Part shown: positions 1-7,043 of the stretch, piece by piece
Position numbering within the stretch: position 1 is the first letter of the stretch
How the letters are laid out: each line of letters opens with the position of its first letter
From: Candidatus Hydrogenedentota bacterium
GTDB lineage: Bacteria > Hydrogenedentota > Hydrogenedentia > Hydrogenedentales > CAITNO01
Direction of reading: 5' to 3'
NCBI GenBank assembly: GCA_007124105.1
Contig: SLFT01000397.1
Span: 1 to 7,282, forward strand
DNA length: 7,282 nt
Program-made: the position numbers and the translations under genes
Notes under the pieces: generated by a model
The model's input: only the letters and a program-made list of their open reading frames with translations
Database searches by the model: none
Told to the model about the DNA's origin: nothing

Positions 1-247
1 ATCGGTAGTCGTCGCTGTAATATTCCGGCACAGGCCGCAAGTCCCATAAATCCGTGCGATCCAGGGAAATGTTCAGCGGCTGACCATCGCCCCAGACCAG
101 CGCGCCCAGCAGCGCGTTGCCAAGGGGAAAGGCCTCATCCCAGACAAGCGCCGGCTCGGCGTAAAGCAGCCCATGTCGTTCAAATGGGGCCTGTTCCGCG
201 CCGCCAATCGCCATCATGCCTCCCAGTACCGCGAGTGTGACTATCAT
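1..247 (-). CDS. Secreted glycoside hydrolase, GH95-like N-terminus (partial)
   Basis: Only the first 82 codons are in the window; the gene runs off the left edge. Residues 36-53 read W-D-E-A-F-P-L-G-N-A-L-L-G-A-L-V-W-G. This matches the opening signature of the N-terminal beta-sandwich of GH95 proteins (fucosidases, galactosidases and relatives), where a Trp, 'EAFPLGN' and 'LGA-V-G' are followed by a 'LWD' element, here at residues 67-69. Residues 1-17 form a short hydrophobic signal peptide (likely cut after GGA), unusual in having no Lys or Arg before the core. The ATG at 247 is preceded by GAGG at 256-259, eight bases away, which supports this start. By family knowledge the enzyme would cleave sugars from plant, algal or host glycans outside the cytoplasm; the exact substrate cannot be told. 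Catalytic residues lie outside the window. It follows comEC on the same strand after 146 bases and may have its own promoter. Confidence 0.8.
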   Translation of the reverse strand, partial: MIVTLAVLGGMMAIGGAEQAPFERHGLLYAEPALVWDEAFPLGNALLGALVWGDGQPLNISLDRTDLWDLRPVPEYYSDDYR

Positions 248-345
248 AGGAGATACCTCAAGAAATTCGGGTGTTAGTGCCAGGGAACAACATTGTATGT
301 AAGACACGCGACCAGCGCAACAAGTGCCTGACAGACCACTCCTTA

Positions 346-374
346 ATCATAGCAGAATTGCATCAATCTCGCAA
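346..374 (-). promoter_or_regulatory. Candidate sigma70-type promoter for the GH95-like gene
   Basis: On the minus strand TTGCGA (369-374) and TATGAT (346-351) are separated by exactly 17 bases. This is close to the TTGACA/TATAAT consensus and would give a leader of about 90 bases before the ATG at 247. The site is in the gap downstream of the comEC stop, so it would free the hydrolase gene from comEC transcription. It was found by eye only. Confidence 0.4.
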
Positions 375-393
375 GCACTCGCTTTTGATGTTG

Positions 394-2832
394 TCATTGT
401 TCGGATGTGGGCGTCAGACAATATCCTCGAGCGTCCCTGGCCGTGGAAACGACCATGTCGTCGTCGCGCCAAGTGACGCGCACCCCGCCATGCCAGTCAG
501 TGCGAAGCAGGGGGATGTCCAAGTCCGCATAGCGGTTCTCAATTCTGGCCGGCATGAATGGCGCGCGCGCGCCGGCAGTGCGTAAGGACGCCACGGCGAT
601 ATCCGGGCTGACTCGGCGCAAAAAGGGGTCTGTGCTTGATGTGGCGGAACCGTGATGCGGCACTTTCAACACTGACGCTGTCCCGGCGAGACTATCCGCA
701 AGCAGCGCCTCCGCGTCTGTTTCCACATCGCCGGCGAGGAGCGCCGAGCCGCCCGGCCAGGCCACAAACAACACCAGTGAGCGGTCGTTTTCAGACCGGC
801 CCGTTACCCAGCCCGCGTCGGGATGCGCCGCCTGAATCACCGCTTCCCCCGCGGAAATGGTGTCGCCCGCCGCCAGACGTATTACCGGCACATCCCGGGC
901 GGCGCACAATTCGAGAAATTCCCGCTCCAGCGCGGCAGGGTCTTCACTTTCGGGACCCATGAGTACGCTGCCCACGGAGAAGCGCTCGATAATATGGAAC
1001 AGCCCGCCTATGTGGTCGCGGTGACTGTGGCTGACCGCCACATAATCCAAGTGACGGACGCCGTTGGCGTAAAGAAAGGGCGCAACGGTTCGCGCGCCCA
1101 TATCGGTATATTCGCTTGCGTCGCCGCCGTCCATCAACAGGGTTGTACCGCCGGGCGCCCGCACAAAGATGGCATCGCCGTGACCCACATCAATAAAGTC
1201 AAACCGCGGCCCGGCGTCCGCCGGCCGCCAGAGCAGCGCAGCGGCACAGAGCAACGTTATCACGGCAATCACATTGCGCCGTCGCTCTTTCCCGTCATAC
1301 AGCGCCCGATAGAAATAGACCGCCGCCGCGCCGTACAAGAGAACGGCTATGACACTGGGGCGCAGTACAACGCCATAGGCGAGCGGCAGTGTTGCCGCTG
1401 CGCTGTTTGTCCATTGGATAAGCGTAACCACAGGCAACAACGCATACCCGGGTATCATGGCCGCAGAAGTTGAAAAAGTAGCGATAACAACCGTGACAAA
1501 ACACAGCCACAACGCCACTGTTAACAGCGGCACCACGACAACATTGGCAACAATACCCGCCACGGGTACAATATTAAAGTACCATGCCGCAATGGGCCAG
1601 GTGACAATTTGCACCGACAGGGTCGTGGCCAGGGAAGCGGCGGGGAGCCGTCCCAGGCGAAACAAGAAAGAGGCGATGGCGGGATGAAACAAGAGGATAG
1701 AGGCGACGCTTCCGAAACTCATCAGAAACCCCGGCTCGAAGATAATTGTCGGGTTCCACAGCAGAAAACCAAATCCGCACAACCCGAGCACGGAAAACGC
1801 GTCAGGCTCGCGATCAAACCAGTCATAGGAGAAATATAGCGCAACCATGAGTGCGGCGCGCAACGTCGCCGTGCGCGCGCCGGTCATCAGCGCAAACAGG
1901 AAAACGCCGCACAACAACACCAGAAGTTGCGGGCGACGCGGCAGACGCGTCATGCGCAGCAGAAAGCGCAAGGTGAACGCAATAATCCCGACATGTACGC
2001 CCGAAACGGCCAATATATGGGCTGTGCCCGCGTGAATGAATCGTTCGTATTCCTCGGCGCCAATTAAGCCGCGCGCGCCAAGCCACACGCCATTGATAAA
2101 CGGCTGCACAGACGCCGGCGCGACAACGGCCAGTCGGTCACGCTGCCATTGTCGCAACCGTGACGCCCAGTAGCGCGGGCTGGCGTATCCCGGTCGAAGT
2201 TCCTCGACGGAATTGCCGCGCGCATGAATCGCCGAAAAGACGCCGCGCCCATGATACACGTCCTCCACACCGCGTACGCCGTGATTAACCACGCCCAGGT
2301 GGGGCGACAATCTCCCGTACACGCGCATCGTCGAGGCGGTGAATACGGGGGCGCTGGCGCGACTCCAGCGAACCAGCGCTCTGCCCCGGAGTGGTTGCTG
2401 TCCCTCCGCGCCCTCCACGCCCGTTACCTTCATCTCGAAGGTGAGGTAGTCCTGATCCTGGTGATATACCCTTGTGTTAACAGCGATTCCCTCAAAGGCC
2501 ATGCGCCGCGTTGGATAGGAAAGCGCGGCCTGGTGCAACGCGTCCGCGGACAGGTCCGGCTTACGGGCCTGGTATAAAATGAGGCCAAGGGCAAGACATA
2601 AAAATGCGAAGCCGACGTATGCGCGCCGGGGCATGGTGAAGGGAACATACAGAATCGCCATGGCCACGCCGAGAAAACAGAATGCGAGCGGGACGCCCAT
2701 TGCGCCAACAGAACGACTCAGCAACACACCCGCTGCCGTCCAGATGAAAACCCAAAGCCAATGCCTGTTTAGCACTTGTCTGGGCATGTATTCATAAATG
2801 CTATCGTCGCGCCGCATGACATCCCGTTTCAC
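394..2832 (-). CDS. comEC: ComEC/Rec2 DNA-uptake channel with metallo-beta-lactamase domain
   Basis: The 812-residue product has the usual ComEC length and domain order. Residues 24-90 contain N-terminal membrane segments, followed by the soluble DUF4131/OB-like part to about 210. The multi-spanning Competence domain (about 243-515) contains the typical A-H-I-L-A-V-S-G-V-H-V motif at 271-281 and T-G-A-R-T-A-T-L-R-A-A at 317-327. A C-terminal metallo-beta-lactamase domain (about 543-800) has D-V-G-H-G-D-A at 548-554, the metal motif H-S-H-R-D-H at 602-607, G-D at 701-702 and P-H-H-G-S at 725-729, so the nuclease-like site looks intact. ComEC moves single-stranded DNA across the inner membrane in natural transformation; the C-terminal domain is thought to degrade the other strand. 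No other competence gene is in the window. The start is uncertain: 2832 is a GTG without a clear ribosome site, and the in-frame ATG at 2817 has only a weak GGGA close by. Both give nearly the same protein. Confidence 0.95.
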   Translation of the reverse strand: MKRDVMRRDDSIYEYMPRQVLNRHWLWVFIWTAAGVLLSRSVGAMGVPLAFCFLGVAMAILYVPFTMPRRAYVGFAFLCLALGLILYQARKPDLSADALHQAALSYPTRRMAFEGIAVNTRVYHQDQDYLTFEMKVTGVEGAEGQQPLRGRALVRWSRASAPVFTASTMRVYGRLSPHLGVVNHGVRGVEDVYHGRGVFSAIHARGNSVEELRPGYASPRYWASRLRQWQRDRLAVVAPASVQPFINGVWLGARGLIGAEEYERFIHAGTAHILAVSGVHVGIIAFTLRFLLRMTRLPRRPQLLVLLCGVFLFALMTGARTATLRAALMVALYFSYDWFDREPDAFSVLGLCGFGFLLWNPTIIFEPGFLMSFGSVASILLFHPAIASFLFRLGRLPAASLATTLSVQIVTWPIAAWYFNIVPVAGIVANVVVVPLLTVALWLCFVTVVIATFSTSAAMIPGYALLPVVTLIQWTNSAAATLPLAYGVVLRPSVIAVLLYGAAAVYFYRALYDGKERRRNVIAVITLLCAAALLWRPADAGPRFDFIDVGHGDAIFVRAPGGTTLLMDGGDASEYTDMGARTVAPFLYANGVRHLDYVAVSHSHRDHIGGLFHIIERFSVGSVLMGPESEDPAALEREFLELCAARDVPVIRLAAGDTISAGEAVIQAAHPDAGWVTGRSENDRSLVLFVAWPGGSALLAGDVETDAEALLADSLAGTASVLKVPHHGSATSSTDPFLRRVSPDIAVASLRTAGARAPFMPARIENRYADLDIPLLRTDWHGGVRVTWRDDDMVVSTARDARGYCLTPTSEQ

Positions 2833-3009
2833 ATCGGTTCTTGGTCTGCCTGGGCATGGTACACGATCCCCATGTCATTTTTCATATCCCAACAAATGCA
2901 TGTCGCATCGGGGCAGATTTTTTTCTTTTCACCTGCATGTTTTGCGCCGAAGCAATTAGACGTTGTATGATTCTTGCCTGAATAAGAAACGATCTATCAA
3001 GAAACAATC

Positions 3010-3508
3010 ATGAAATACACATACGTCATAATGCTATACGCTGTTGCCTTCCTGCTGATTGTGCCGCTGCTTGCCGCCCCCCTTACAATGGTTTCCTCAT
3101 ATTGTGAAAATACGTTGACAACACATCCAGACTGGGGTGCCAGCAAGACACGGGTCACCATGGATTTGATGGGCGCCAACGCGTATGCAACAGAGACGCA
3201 AGCACTGGCGGGAAACCGGCTGAATCTGGATGCGTGGCACGGCTATCATGAGGTTATGTATCGAAAAACAATTGTGCCGAAGCGGCTGGAGTTTCAGTTC
3301 TATCTGGGTGAGAACGCTTATATCTGTCTAATTTTTAACCGTGAGCGTCCCTACGCGTACGACACCGGCGTTTATCATGCGATTCGCCTGTGCTGTCGCC
3401 CCTTGTCAGGATGCCGGCTTCTTCTGGTGGGATATAGTTCACCCAACGTCTTTCGGACACGCGTGCATCGCAAAAGAACTGGCGCCTTTTATTCGCGAAC
3501 ACCTGTGA
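3010..3508 (+). pseudogene. Remnant of a membrane-anchored SGNH/GDSL hydrolase, internally deleted and frameshifted
   Basis: The frame opening at ATG 3010 gives a hydrophobic anchor (residues 5-27), then a polar stretch including E-F-Q-F-Y-L-G-E-N-A-Y-I-C-L-I-F-N-R at 98-115. This alternating pattern resembles the start of a LamG-like beta-sandwich, which is a guess. After about 3370 this frame becomes implausible (Cys- and Arg-rich, stop at 3532). In the +1-shifted frame, 3404-3508 reads C-Q-D-A-G-F-F-W-W-D-I-V-H-P-T-S-F-G-H, then A-C-I-A-K-E-L-A-P-F-I-R-E-H-L and TGA. This is a clear SGNH/GDSL block V: the catalytic D-x-x-H is at 3431-3442. The Gly-Asp-Ser block with the nucleophile and the blocks between are missing, and the tail frame is closed by TAA at 3329-3331. 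I infer an intact gene that lost a large internal segment around 3370-3400. A short functional protein is possible but unlikely. The ribosome site before 3010 is poor. Confidence 0.6.
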
Positions 3509-3672
3509 CACTTTATATTGGCCATATTGCTTGATTGATTCAGTAAGATGGTAACGGTATACTTGCGCGTGCGTTTACGTTTGTAAAGTCATATACCCGG
3601 CTCGCGCGCCAAACACAAGACGATTTTCTATTTTCTATAGTAATCTGGAACACCTCACTTACAAGAGACGCC

Positions 3673-4347
3673 ATGCAAGAAACACAGACCCTGCTTCAAC
3701 TTTTAGGCATTGCCGGCGCCGTGCTGTTTTATGGCCGTTTTTACATCCAATGGATTGTCTCTGAAATACAGGGGCGCAGCGTGGTGCCTACGGCGTTCTG
3801 GTACATGAGCGGCGTTGGTTCGGTAACACTGCTGTTGTACGGCGTTTTTTATCTTAACTCGCCTGTGGGCGCGCTCAGCCACTGCTTCAACAGCGTTATC
3901 TACGCGCGCAACCTTGTTCATATATGGCGCGAGCGGGGTGTATTAACGCCTGCCCGTTCACGGCTCTTTCATGGCGCAATCGCCTTGCTGGTCGCAGTAG
4001 GCATTGTGCTGGTGGTTTATACGTGGTTGCGCGAATACAGGATTACCCAGCAGGCCGAACCGAGCCAGCAGGCGCGCGTATGGGGATGGATCGCCATCGG
4101 CGTTGTGGGGCAGGGCTTGTTTGCGTTGCGATTCCTCATACAGTGGATCGCAACAGAACTGCGTCGCAAAAGCGTCGTCCCTGTCGTATTCTGGTATATT
4201 AGTTTTGTGGCGGCCATATTGCTGATGAGTTCCCACTTGCAACGGCATGAGTGGTTATACGCCATCGGTATTTGCGCTACCTTGCTGGTATATCTGCGCA
4301 ATATATACCTGATTCATCGTAAAACGCCCTCTGTTGTATCAGATTGA
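3673..4347 (+). CDS. Tandem LAB_N (lipid-A-disaccharide synthase N-terminal-like) membrane protein
   Basis: The 224-residue protein is two copies of the small LAB_N membrane domain. Copy one (about 9-86) has R-F-Y-I-Q-W-I-V-S-E at 22-31, R-S-V-V-P-T-A-F-W-Y-M-S at 35-46 and I-Y-A-R-N-L at 76-81. Copy two (about 139-216) has R-F-L-I-Q-W-I-A-T-E at 153-162, K-S-V-V-P-V-V-F-W-Y-I-S at 166-177 and V-Y-L-R-N-I at 206-211. A hydrophobic helix (100-118) and a polar linker (120-135) join them, so about seven membrane segments are expected in the inner membrane. LAB_N is known fused to, or beside, LpxB and lipid glycosylation genes; its biochemical role is not established. The glycosyltransferase part of LpxB is absent, so this is not LpxB. 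The start at 3673 is supported by AAGAGA at 3663-3668, and a TATAGT at 3636-3641 could be a -10 element, without a good -35. The gap upstream is 138 bases from the end of the broken gene's open frame, so it is probably transcribed alone. Confidence 0.88.
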   Translation: MQETQTLLQLLGIAGAVLFYGRFYIQWIVSEIQGRSVVPTAFWYMSGVGSVTLLLYGVFYLNSPVGALSHCFNSVIYARNLVHIWRERGVLTPARSRLFHGAIALLVAVGIVLVVYTWLREYRITQQAEPSQQARVWGWIAIGVVGQGLFALRFLIQWIATELRRKSVVPVVFWYISFVAAILLMSSHLQRHEWLYAIGICATLLVYLRNIYLIHRKTPSVVSD

Positions 4348-4374
4348 TAACGATATTTTTGTACACATGGCAAT

Positions 4375-4398
4375 GTTACATGAGAGGGCTCCTGTAAC
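4375..4398. other. Inverted repeat / hairpin upstream of the phosphodiesterase gene
   Basis: GTTACA at 4375-4380 and TGTAAC at 4393-4398 are perfect reverse complements. Inside them GAG (4382-4384) pairs with CTC (4389-4391) around a four-base loop, after one mismatch. That gives nine pairs in 24 bases. No T-run follows on the plus strand, so it is not a classical intrinsic terminator for the LAB_N gene that ends at 4347. It could be an operator or a leader structure for the gene starting at 4489, or chance. Confidence 0.35.
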
Positions 4399-4478
4399 CA
4401 AGCCGCGACCGTTTTAGTCTGAATAGACGCCACACACAACATGAAATATCAACAAGCCCTATCGCTACAGTACATCAC

Positions 4479-4484
4479 AGGAGA
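4479..4484 (+). promoter_or_regulatory. Ribosome binding site deciding the phosphodiesterase start
   Basis: AGGAGA lies four bases before the ATG at 4489 and seven before the adjacent in-frame ATG at 4492. The earlier in-frame ATG at 4441 has no such site, and starting there would put 16 polar residues before the signal peptide. The true start is therefore 4489 or 4492. Confidence 0.75.
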
Positions 4485-4488
4485 CGCC

Positions 4489-5376
4489 ATGATGCCTTGG
4501 GATAACGAATACAGAATCACGTCGGTTATTGCCGTTCTCGCTGTAATCATGGGCGCCGCCTTTCACGCCCATGCATCCCAGAATGCAGCACCCTGCCTTA
4601 TCACGGCGCAACCGATGTTGCTGGGGCTCCATCGCGGCGGTATGGAACAATGGCCGGAGAATACGCTGGTCGCTTTTCAAGAAGCGGCGCGGCGCTGGCC
4701 GGAGGCGCTGCTTGAACTGGATGTTCACGCAACAGCGGACGGGCATGTGGTTGTGATTCATGACGACACCGTTGACCGCACCACCAACGGCAGCGGACTT
4801 GTCCGCCAGAAGACACTCGCGGAAATCCAGGCGCTGGATGCCGCCTATCATTTTACGCGCGACAAGGGCGAAACATTTCCGTACCGGGGACAAGGCGTAA
4901 TCATCCCTACTTTGCGCCAGGTACTTGACGTGTCTGCCACGCATCGCTTTCTAATCGAAATGAAGGACGGCGACAACATTGCCGAGGCCACAGTTGCCGC
5001 TATTCGCGCCGCGGACGCCGCAGACAGATGTATTCTGGCTGCCGTGCCGCCTGTTTTCATCGAGCAATCACGCGCGCTGGCTCCTGAAATAGCGACATGC
5101 TATGATTTTTTGAGCGCCGCAACCATGCTGAACGAACTGCGCCTGGGAGACTGGAGCGCCTATACTCCGGAGCACAAGATGTTGGCGCTCTCGCCCACCT
5201 TAAAACAGCGCTTCGCCCTGACGCAGGAAGAAATAGCGTCCGTCCGGGGAAAAGGGATATTGGTGGCGTTCTGGACCATCAACGCAGAAACAGAAATGCG
5301 GCATCTGCTGGAATTTGGCGCCGACAGCATCATCACCGACCGGCCGGATGTTCTGGCGGCGATACTTTCGGAGTAA
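4489..5376 (+). CDS. Exported glycerophosphodiester phosphodiesterase (GDPD)
   Basis: The 295-residue product is a single GDPD TIM-barrel domain behind a signal peptide. Residues 1-29 have a charged start (D, E, R), a hydrophobic core and an A-H-A cleavage site. The domain starts with H-R-G at 48-50 and P-E-N-T at 56-59, then E-L-D-V-H at 76-80 (metal-binding Glu and Asp), H-D-D-T-V-D-R-T-T-N at 91-100 (catalytic His), E-M-K at 157-159, W-T-I-N at 262-265 and I-T-D-R-P at 282-286 near the end. All key residues of the family are present. By family knowledge it hydrolyses glycerophosphodiesters to glycerol-3-phosphate and an alcohol, using a divalent metal; the signal peptide places it outside the cytoplasm, suggesting phospholipid or headgroup salvage. 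The exact substrate is unknown, and no transporter or glycerol gene is near. Its stop is 24 bases from the stop of the convergent radical SAM gene, with no obvious terminator between. Confidence 0.93.
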   Translation: MMPWDNEYRITSVIAVLAVIMGAAFHAHASQNAAPCLITAQPMLLGLHRGGMEQWPENTLVAFQEAARRWPEALLELDVHATADGHVVVIHDDTVDRTTNGSGLVRQKTLAEIQALDAAYHFTRDKGETFPYRGQGVIIPTLRQVLDVSATHRFLIEMKDGDNIAEATVAAIRAADAADRCILAAVPPVFIEQSRALAPEIATCYDFLSAATMLNELRLGDWSAYTPEHKMLALSPTLKQRFALTQEEIASVRGKGILVAFWTINAETEMRHLLEFGADSIITDRPDVLAAILSE

Positions 5377-5400
5377 CCGGGAAAACCTGAAAACCGCCGC

Positions 5401-6855
5401 TCAAATGTCAAGAAACGGCAATTTGTCGCGGCGGCCCTTTAAACGTCGAAAATCGGTTTCTATTGTTCTGGCAAGTGTCGCGGGGTCATGTCGCCCCTGC
5501 TCTACAAGGTAACGATACAAGTGCTCTGCAAGTCGCGCCAGCGGAATTCGATGGGTCCTCCTCTCGCGCTGCCAGACCCATGCCGACAAGGCTGAAAAGG
5601 CGGCGAAGGGCGTGGGCGCCGTCTTCCACAACAACGTCAGCGTTTGCGGGAAGTTGCCGCTGTTGTAATAGAGATTGCAGTAACGCGCAAAACGTTTGAA
5701 GTGCTGTATTTCGGCATGAGACAAGCGCGGCGTTTGCAGCGCTTCATAGGGCGGCTTCTCATCAAACACAATGCCGCATCCTGCCGCGCCGGCGATATCG
5801 GTTCCCCTGAGCCGTTTGAGCAGACCCACCTGAATCTCCTGAATATGCGCTTCCACAAGCATGTCGAAGCCTCGACCGATATCGGCAGAAGCGTCGCCGG
5901 GAAGGCCCACTATCAGATCAGCGTGCAGTATCGCGCCGGTGCGTTCGCGCAAGGCGCGGATGGCCGCCATACTCTTATCAATGTCCTGGCAGCGACCAAT
6001 AGCGCGTTGCGTTTCCGGCGAAACACTCTGAAACCCAAGTTCAAGATGCAGCGCCTCCGGCGGGAAACATGCCATTTTATCCAACATGGACGGCGACAAC
6101 CGGTCTGGCATAATCTCGAAATGCAGCTGCATCTCGGGACAAACCCGCGCCAGAAAGAAATCGAGAACCTCGTGAACATGCCCTTCATTAATATTGAAGG
6201 TTCTGTCCGTAAATTTGAAACGACGCGCCCCACGCGACAGCAATGTGTCCACACTGTCCAGGAAAGGACGCAACGGAAACCTGCGCACACGATTCTCGCG
6301 AGCAGACAAACAAAAAGCGCAGCGGTATGGACATCCCCGCGAACTCTCGACATAAAGCACCCGCTGCCGGATATCTTCGTCGGTGTACGCGGGATAAGGA
6401 TCGAGCAACACAGCGAGCTCAGGCGGCGCCGCAACAATCACTTTTTCCGGCGGCTGCTCACCGGCCAACAACTGTCCCGCCAACGATGCGAAGGCTTCCT
6501 CGCCCTCGCCGACAATCACATAATCCGCGTGGGCAACAATGGGCATCGTTCCGTCGGCGTCAATAAGTTCCGGGCCGCCCAGTACAATTTTGATGTCTGG
6601 CGCAACGGCGCGGATAATGAAAACAACATGATCGAGCAGTTCCACGTTCCAGATATACACACCGAATCCGATGACGCGCGGATTCGCATCGAGCAACGCG
6701 ACGACAATTTCATGGGGGTCGTCCTGGATGGTGAATTCCAGGATGCGCGCCTGGGGCCGCAACGCTCCAAGAGAACGCCAGAGCCGCTTGAGCCCAAAGG
6801 CGCTGTGGCTGTAACGCGCGTTTGCGGTAGTTAATACTATCGCTGTATCGTTCAT
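5401..6855 (-). CDS. Radical SAM protein with B12-binding-like N-terminus, DUF4080 type
   Basis: The 484-residue product starts with a Rossmann-like domain of the B12-binding superfamily (about 4-140): T-T-A-N-A-R-Y-S-H-S-A-F-G-L at 9-22, V-I-G-F-G-V-Y-I-W-N at 61-70, V-L-G-G-P-E at 91-96 and V-G-E-G-E-E at 115-120. The radical SAM core (about 165-360) has S-S-R-G-C-P-Y-R-C-A-F-C at 171-182, whose Cys 175, 179 and 182 bind the 4Fe-4S cluster. L-E-L-G-F-Q-S at 271-277 and D-L-I-V-G-L-P-G at 313-320 are typical of this B12-dependent class. The C-terminus (about 370-480) resembles DUF4080. The D-x-H-x-x-G cobalamin motif is not seen in the N-terminal domain, so cobalamin binding, if any, would be base-on. 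The reaction is unknown. The ATG at 6855 is preceded by AGGGA (6860-6864). It is divergent from the gene at 7058, with 202 bases between. Confidence 0.9.
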   Translation of the reverse strand: MNDTAIVLTTANARYSHSAFGLKRLWRSLGALRPQARILEFTIQDDPHEIVVALLDANPRVIGFGVYIWNVELLDHVVFIIRAVAPDIKIVLGGPELIDADGTMPIVAHADYVIVGEGEEAFASLAGQLLAGEQPPEKVIVAAPPELAVLLDPYPAYTDEDIRQRVLYVESSRGCPYRCAFCLSARENRVRRFPLRPFLDSVDTLLSRGARRFKFTDRTFNINEGHVHEVLDFFLARVCPEMQLHFEIMPDRLSPSMLDKMACFPPEALHLELGFQSVSPETQRAIGRCQDIDKSMAAIRALRERTGAILHADLIVGLPGDASADIGRGFDMLVEAHIQEIQVGLLKRLRGTDIAGAAGCGIVFDEKPPYEALQTPRLSHAEIQHFKRFARYCNLYYNSGNFPQTLTLLWKTAPTPFAAFSALSAWVWQRERRTHRIPLARLAEHLYRYLVEQGRHDPATLARTIETDFRRLKGRRDKLPFLDI

Positions 6856-6896
6856 GAGTTCCCTGAATTGTATTCTGTTTCTTCATCCGCAATGCC

Positions 6897-6905
6897 AGCA
6901 TAGCA
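6897..6905 (-). promoter_or_regulatory. Candidate extended -10 element for the radical SAM gene
   Basis: On the minus strand TGCTATGCT (6897-6905) fits the extended -10 pattern TGnTATnnT and lies about 40 bases before the ATG. No good -35 hexamer is visible at 16-18 bases, which is common for extended -10 promoters. It was judged by eye only. Confidence 0.35.
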
Positions 6906-6947
6906 AAACAAACGGGAACAAAGGAAATAGCGCGTTTGAAGAACGTA

Positions 6948-6977
6948 TTGACTGTCCCGATTGCACAGGTGTAGAGT
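6948..6977 (+). promoter_or_regulatory. Candidate sigma70-type promoter for the Tat-signal gene
   Basis: TTGACT (6948-6953) and TAGAGT (6972-6977) are 18 bases apart on the plus strand, giving a leader of about 75 bases before the ATG at 7058. The -35 hexamer is near consensus; the -10 is weaker. Confidence 0.4.
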
Positions 6978-7043
6978 CACAGTAGAAAGTAGTTCAAGAG
7001 TGGAATTCTGAAAGTGGTATTGCAGCGTCACGAAACCAACGAC

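Noticed and set aside
561..572. Alternating GC run that could form Z-DNA
   Set aside because: It is only twelve bases and is explained by Ala and Arg codons near the end of comEC.
823..1473. A 216-codon open frame on the plus strand inside comEC
   Set aside because: It is antisense to the metallo-beta-lactamase and membrane parts of ComEC and shows no recognisable motif.
2911..2930. T-run (2918-2924) as a plus-strand terminator between comEC and the broken gene
   Set aside because: No GC-rich stem directly precedes it, and no plus-strand gene ends upstream of it.
3574..3587. TTTACGTTTGTAAA inverted repeat before the LAB_N gene
   Set aside because: Five pairs around a four-base loop in an AT-rich gap is expected by chance, and no second copy was seen.
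4417..4428. GTCTGAATAGAC short inverted repeat
   Set aside because: It has only four pairs and no supporting context.
4441..4488. Longer N-terminus of the phosphodiesterase starting at ATG 4441
   Set aside because: There is no ribosome site before 4441, while AGGAGA sits just before 4489 and the protein from there begins with a normal signal peptide.
5377..5400. Bidirectional terminator between the convergent phosphodiesterase and radical SAM genes
   Set aside because: The 24-base gap was inspected and contains no stem-loop.
5644..6834. A 396-codon open frame on the plus strand opposite the radical SAM gene
   Set aside because: The minus-strand protein has clear family motifs throughout. 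The plus-strand translation shows no domain pattern, is rich in Arg and His as expected of the antisense of GC-rich coding DNA, and lacks a ribosome site.
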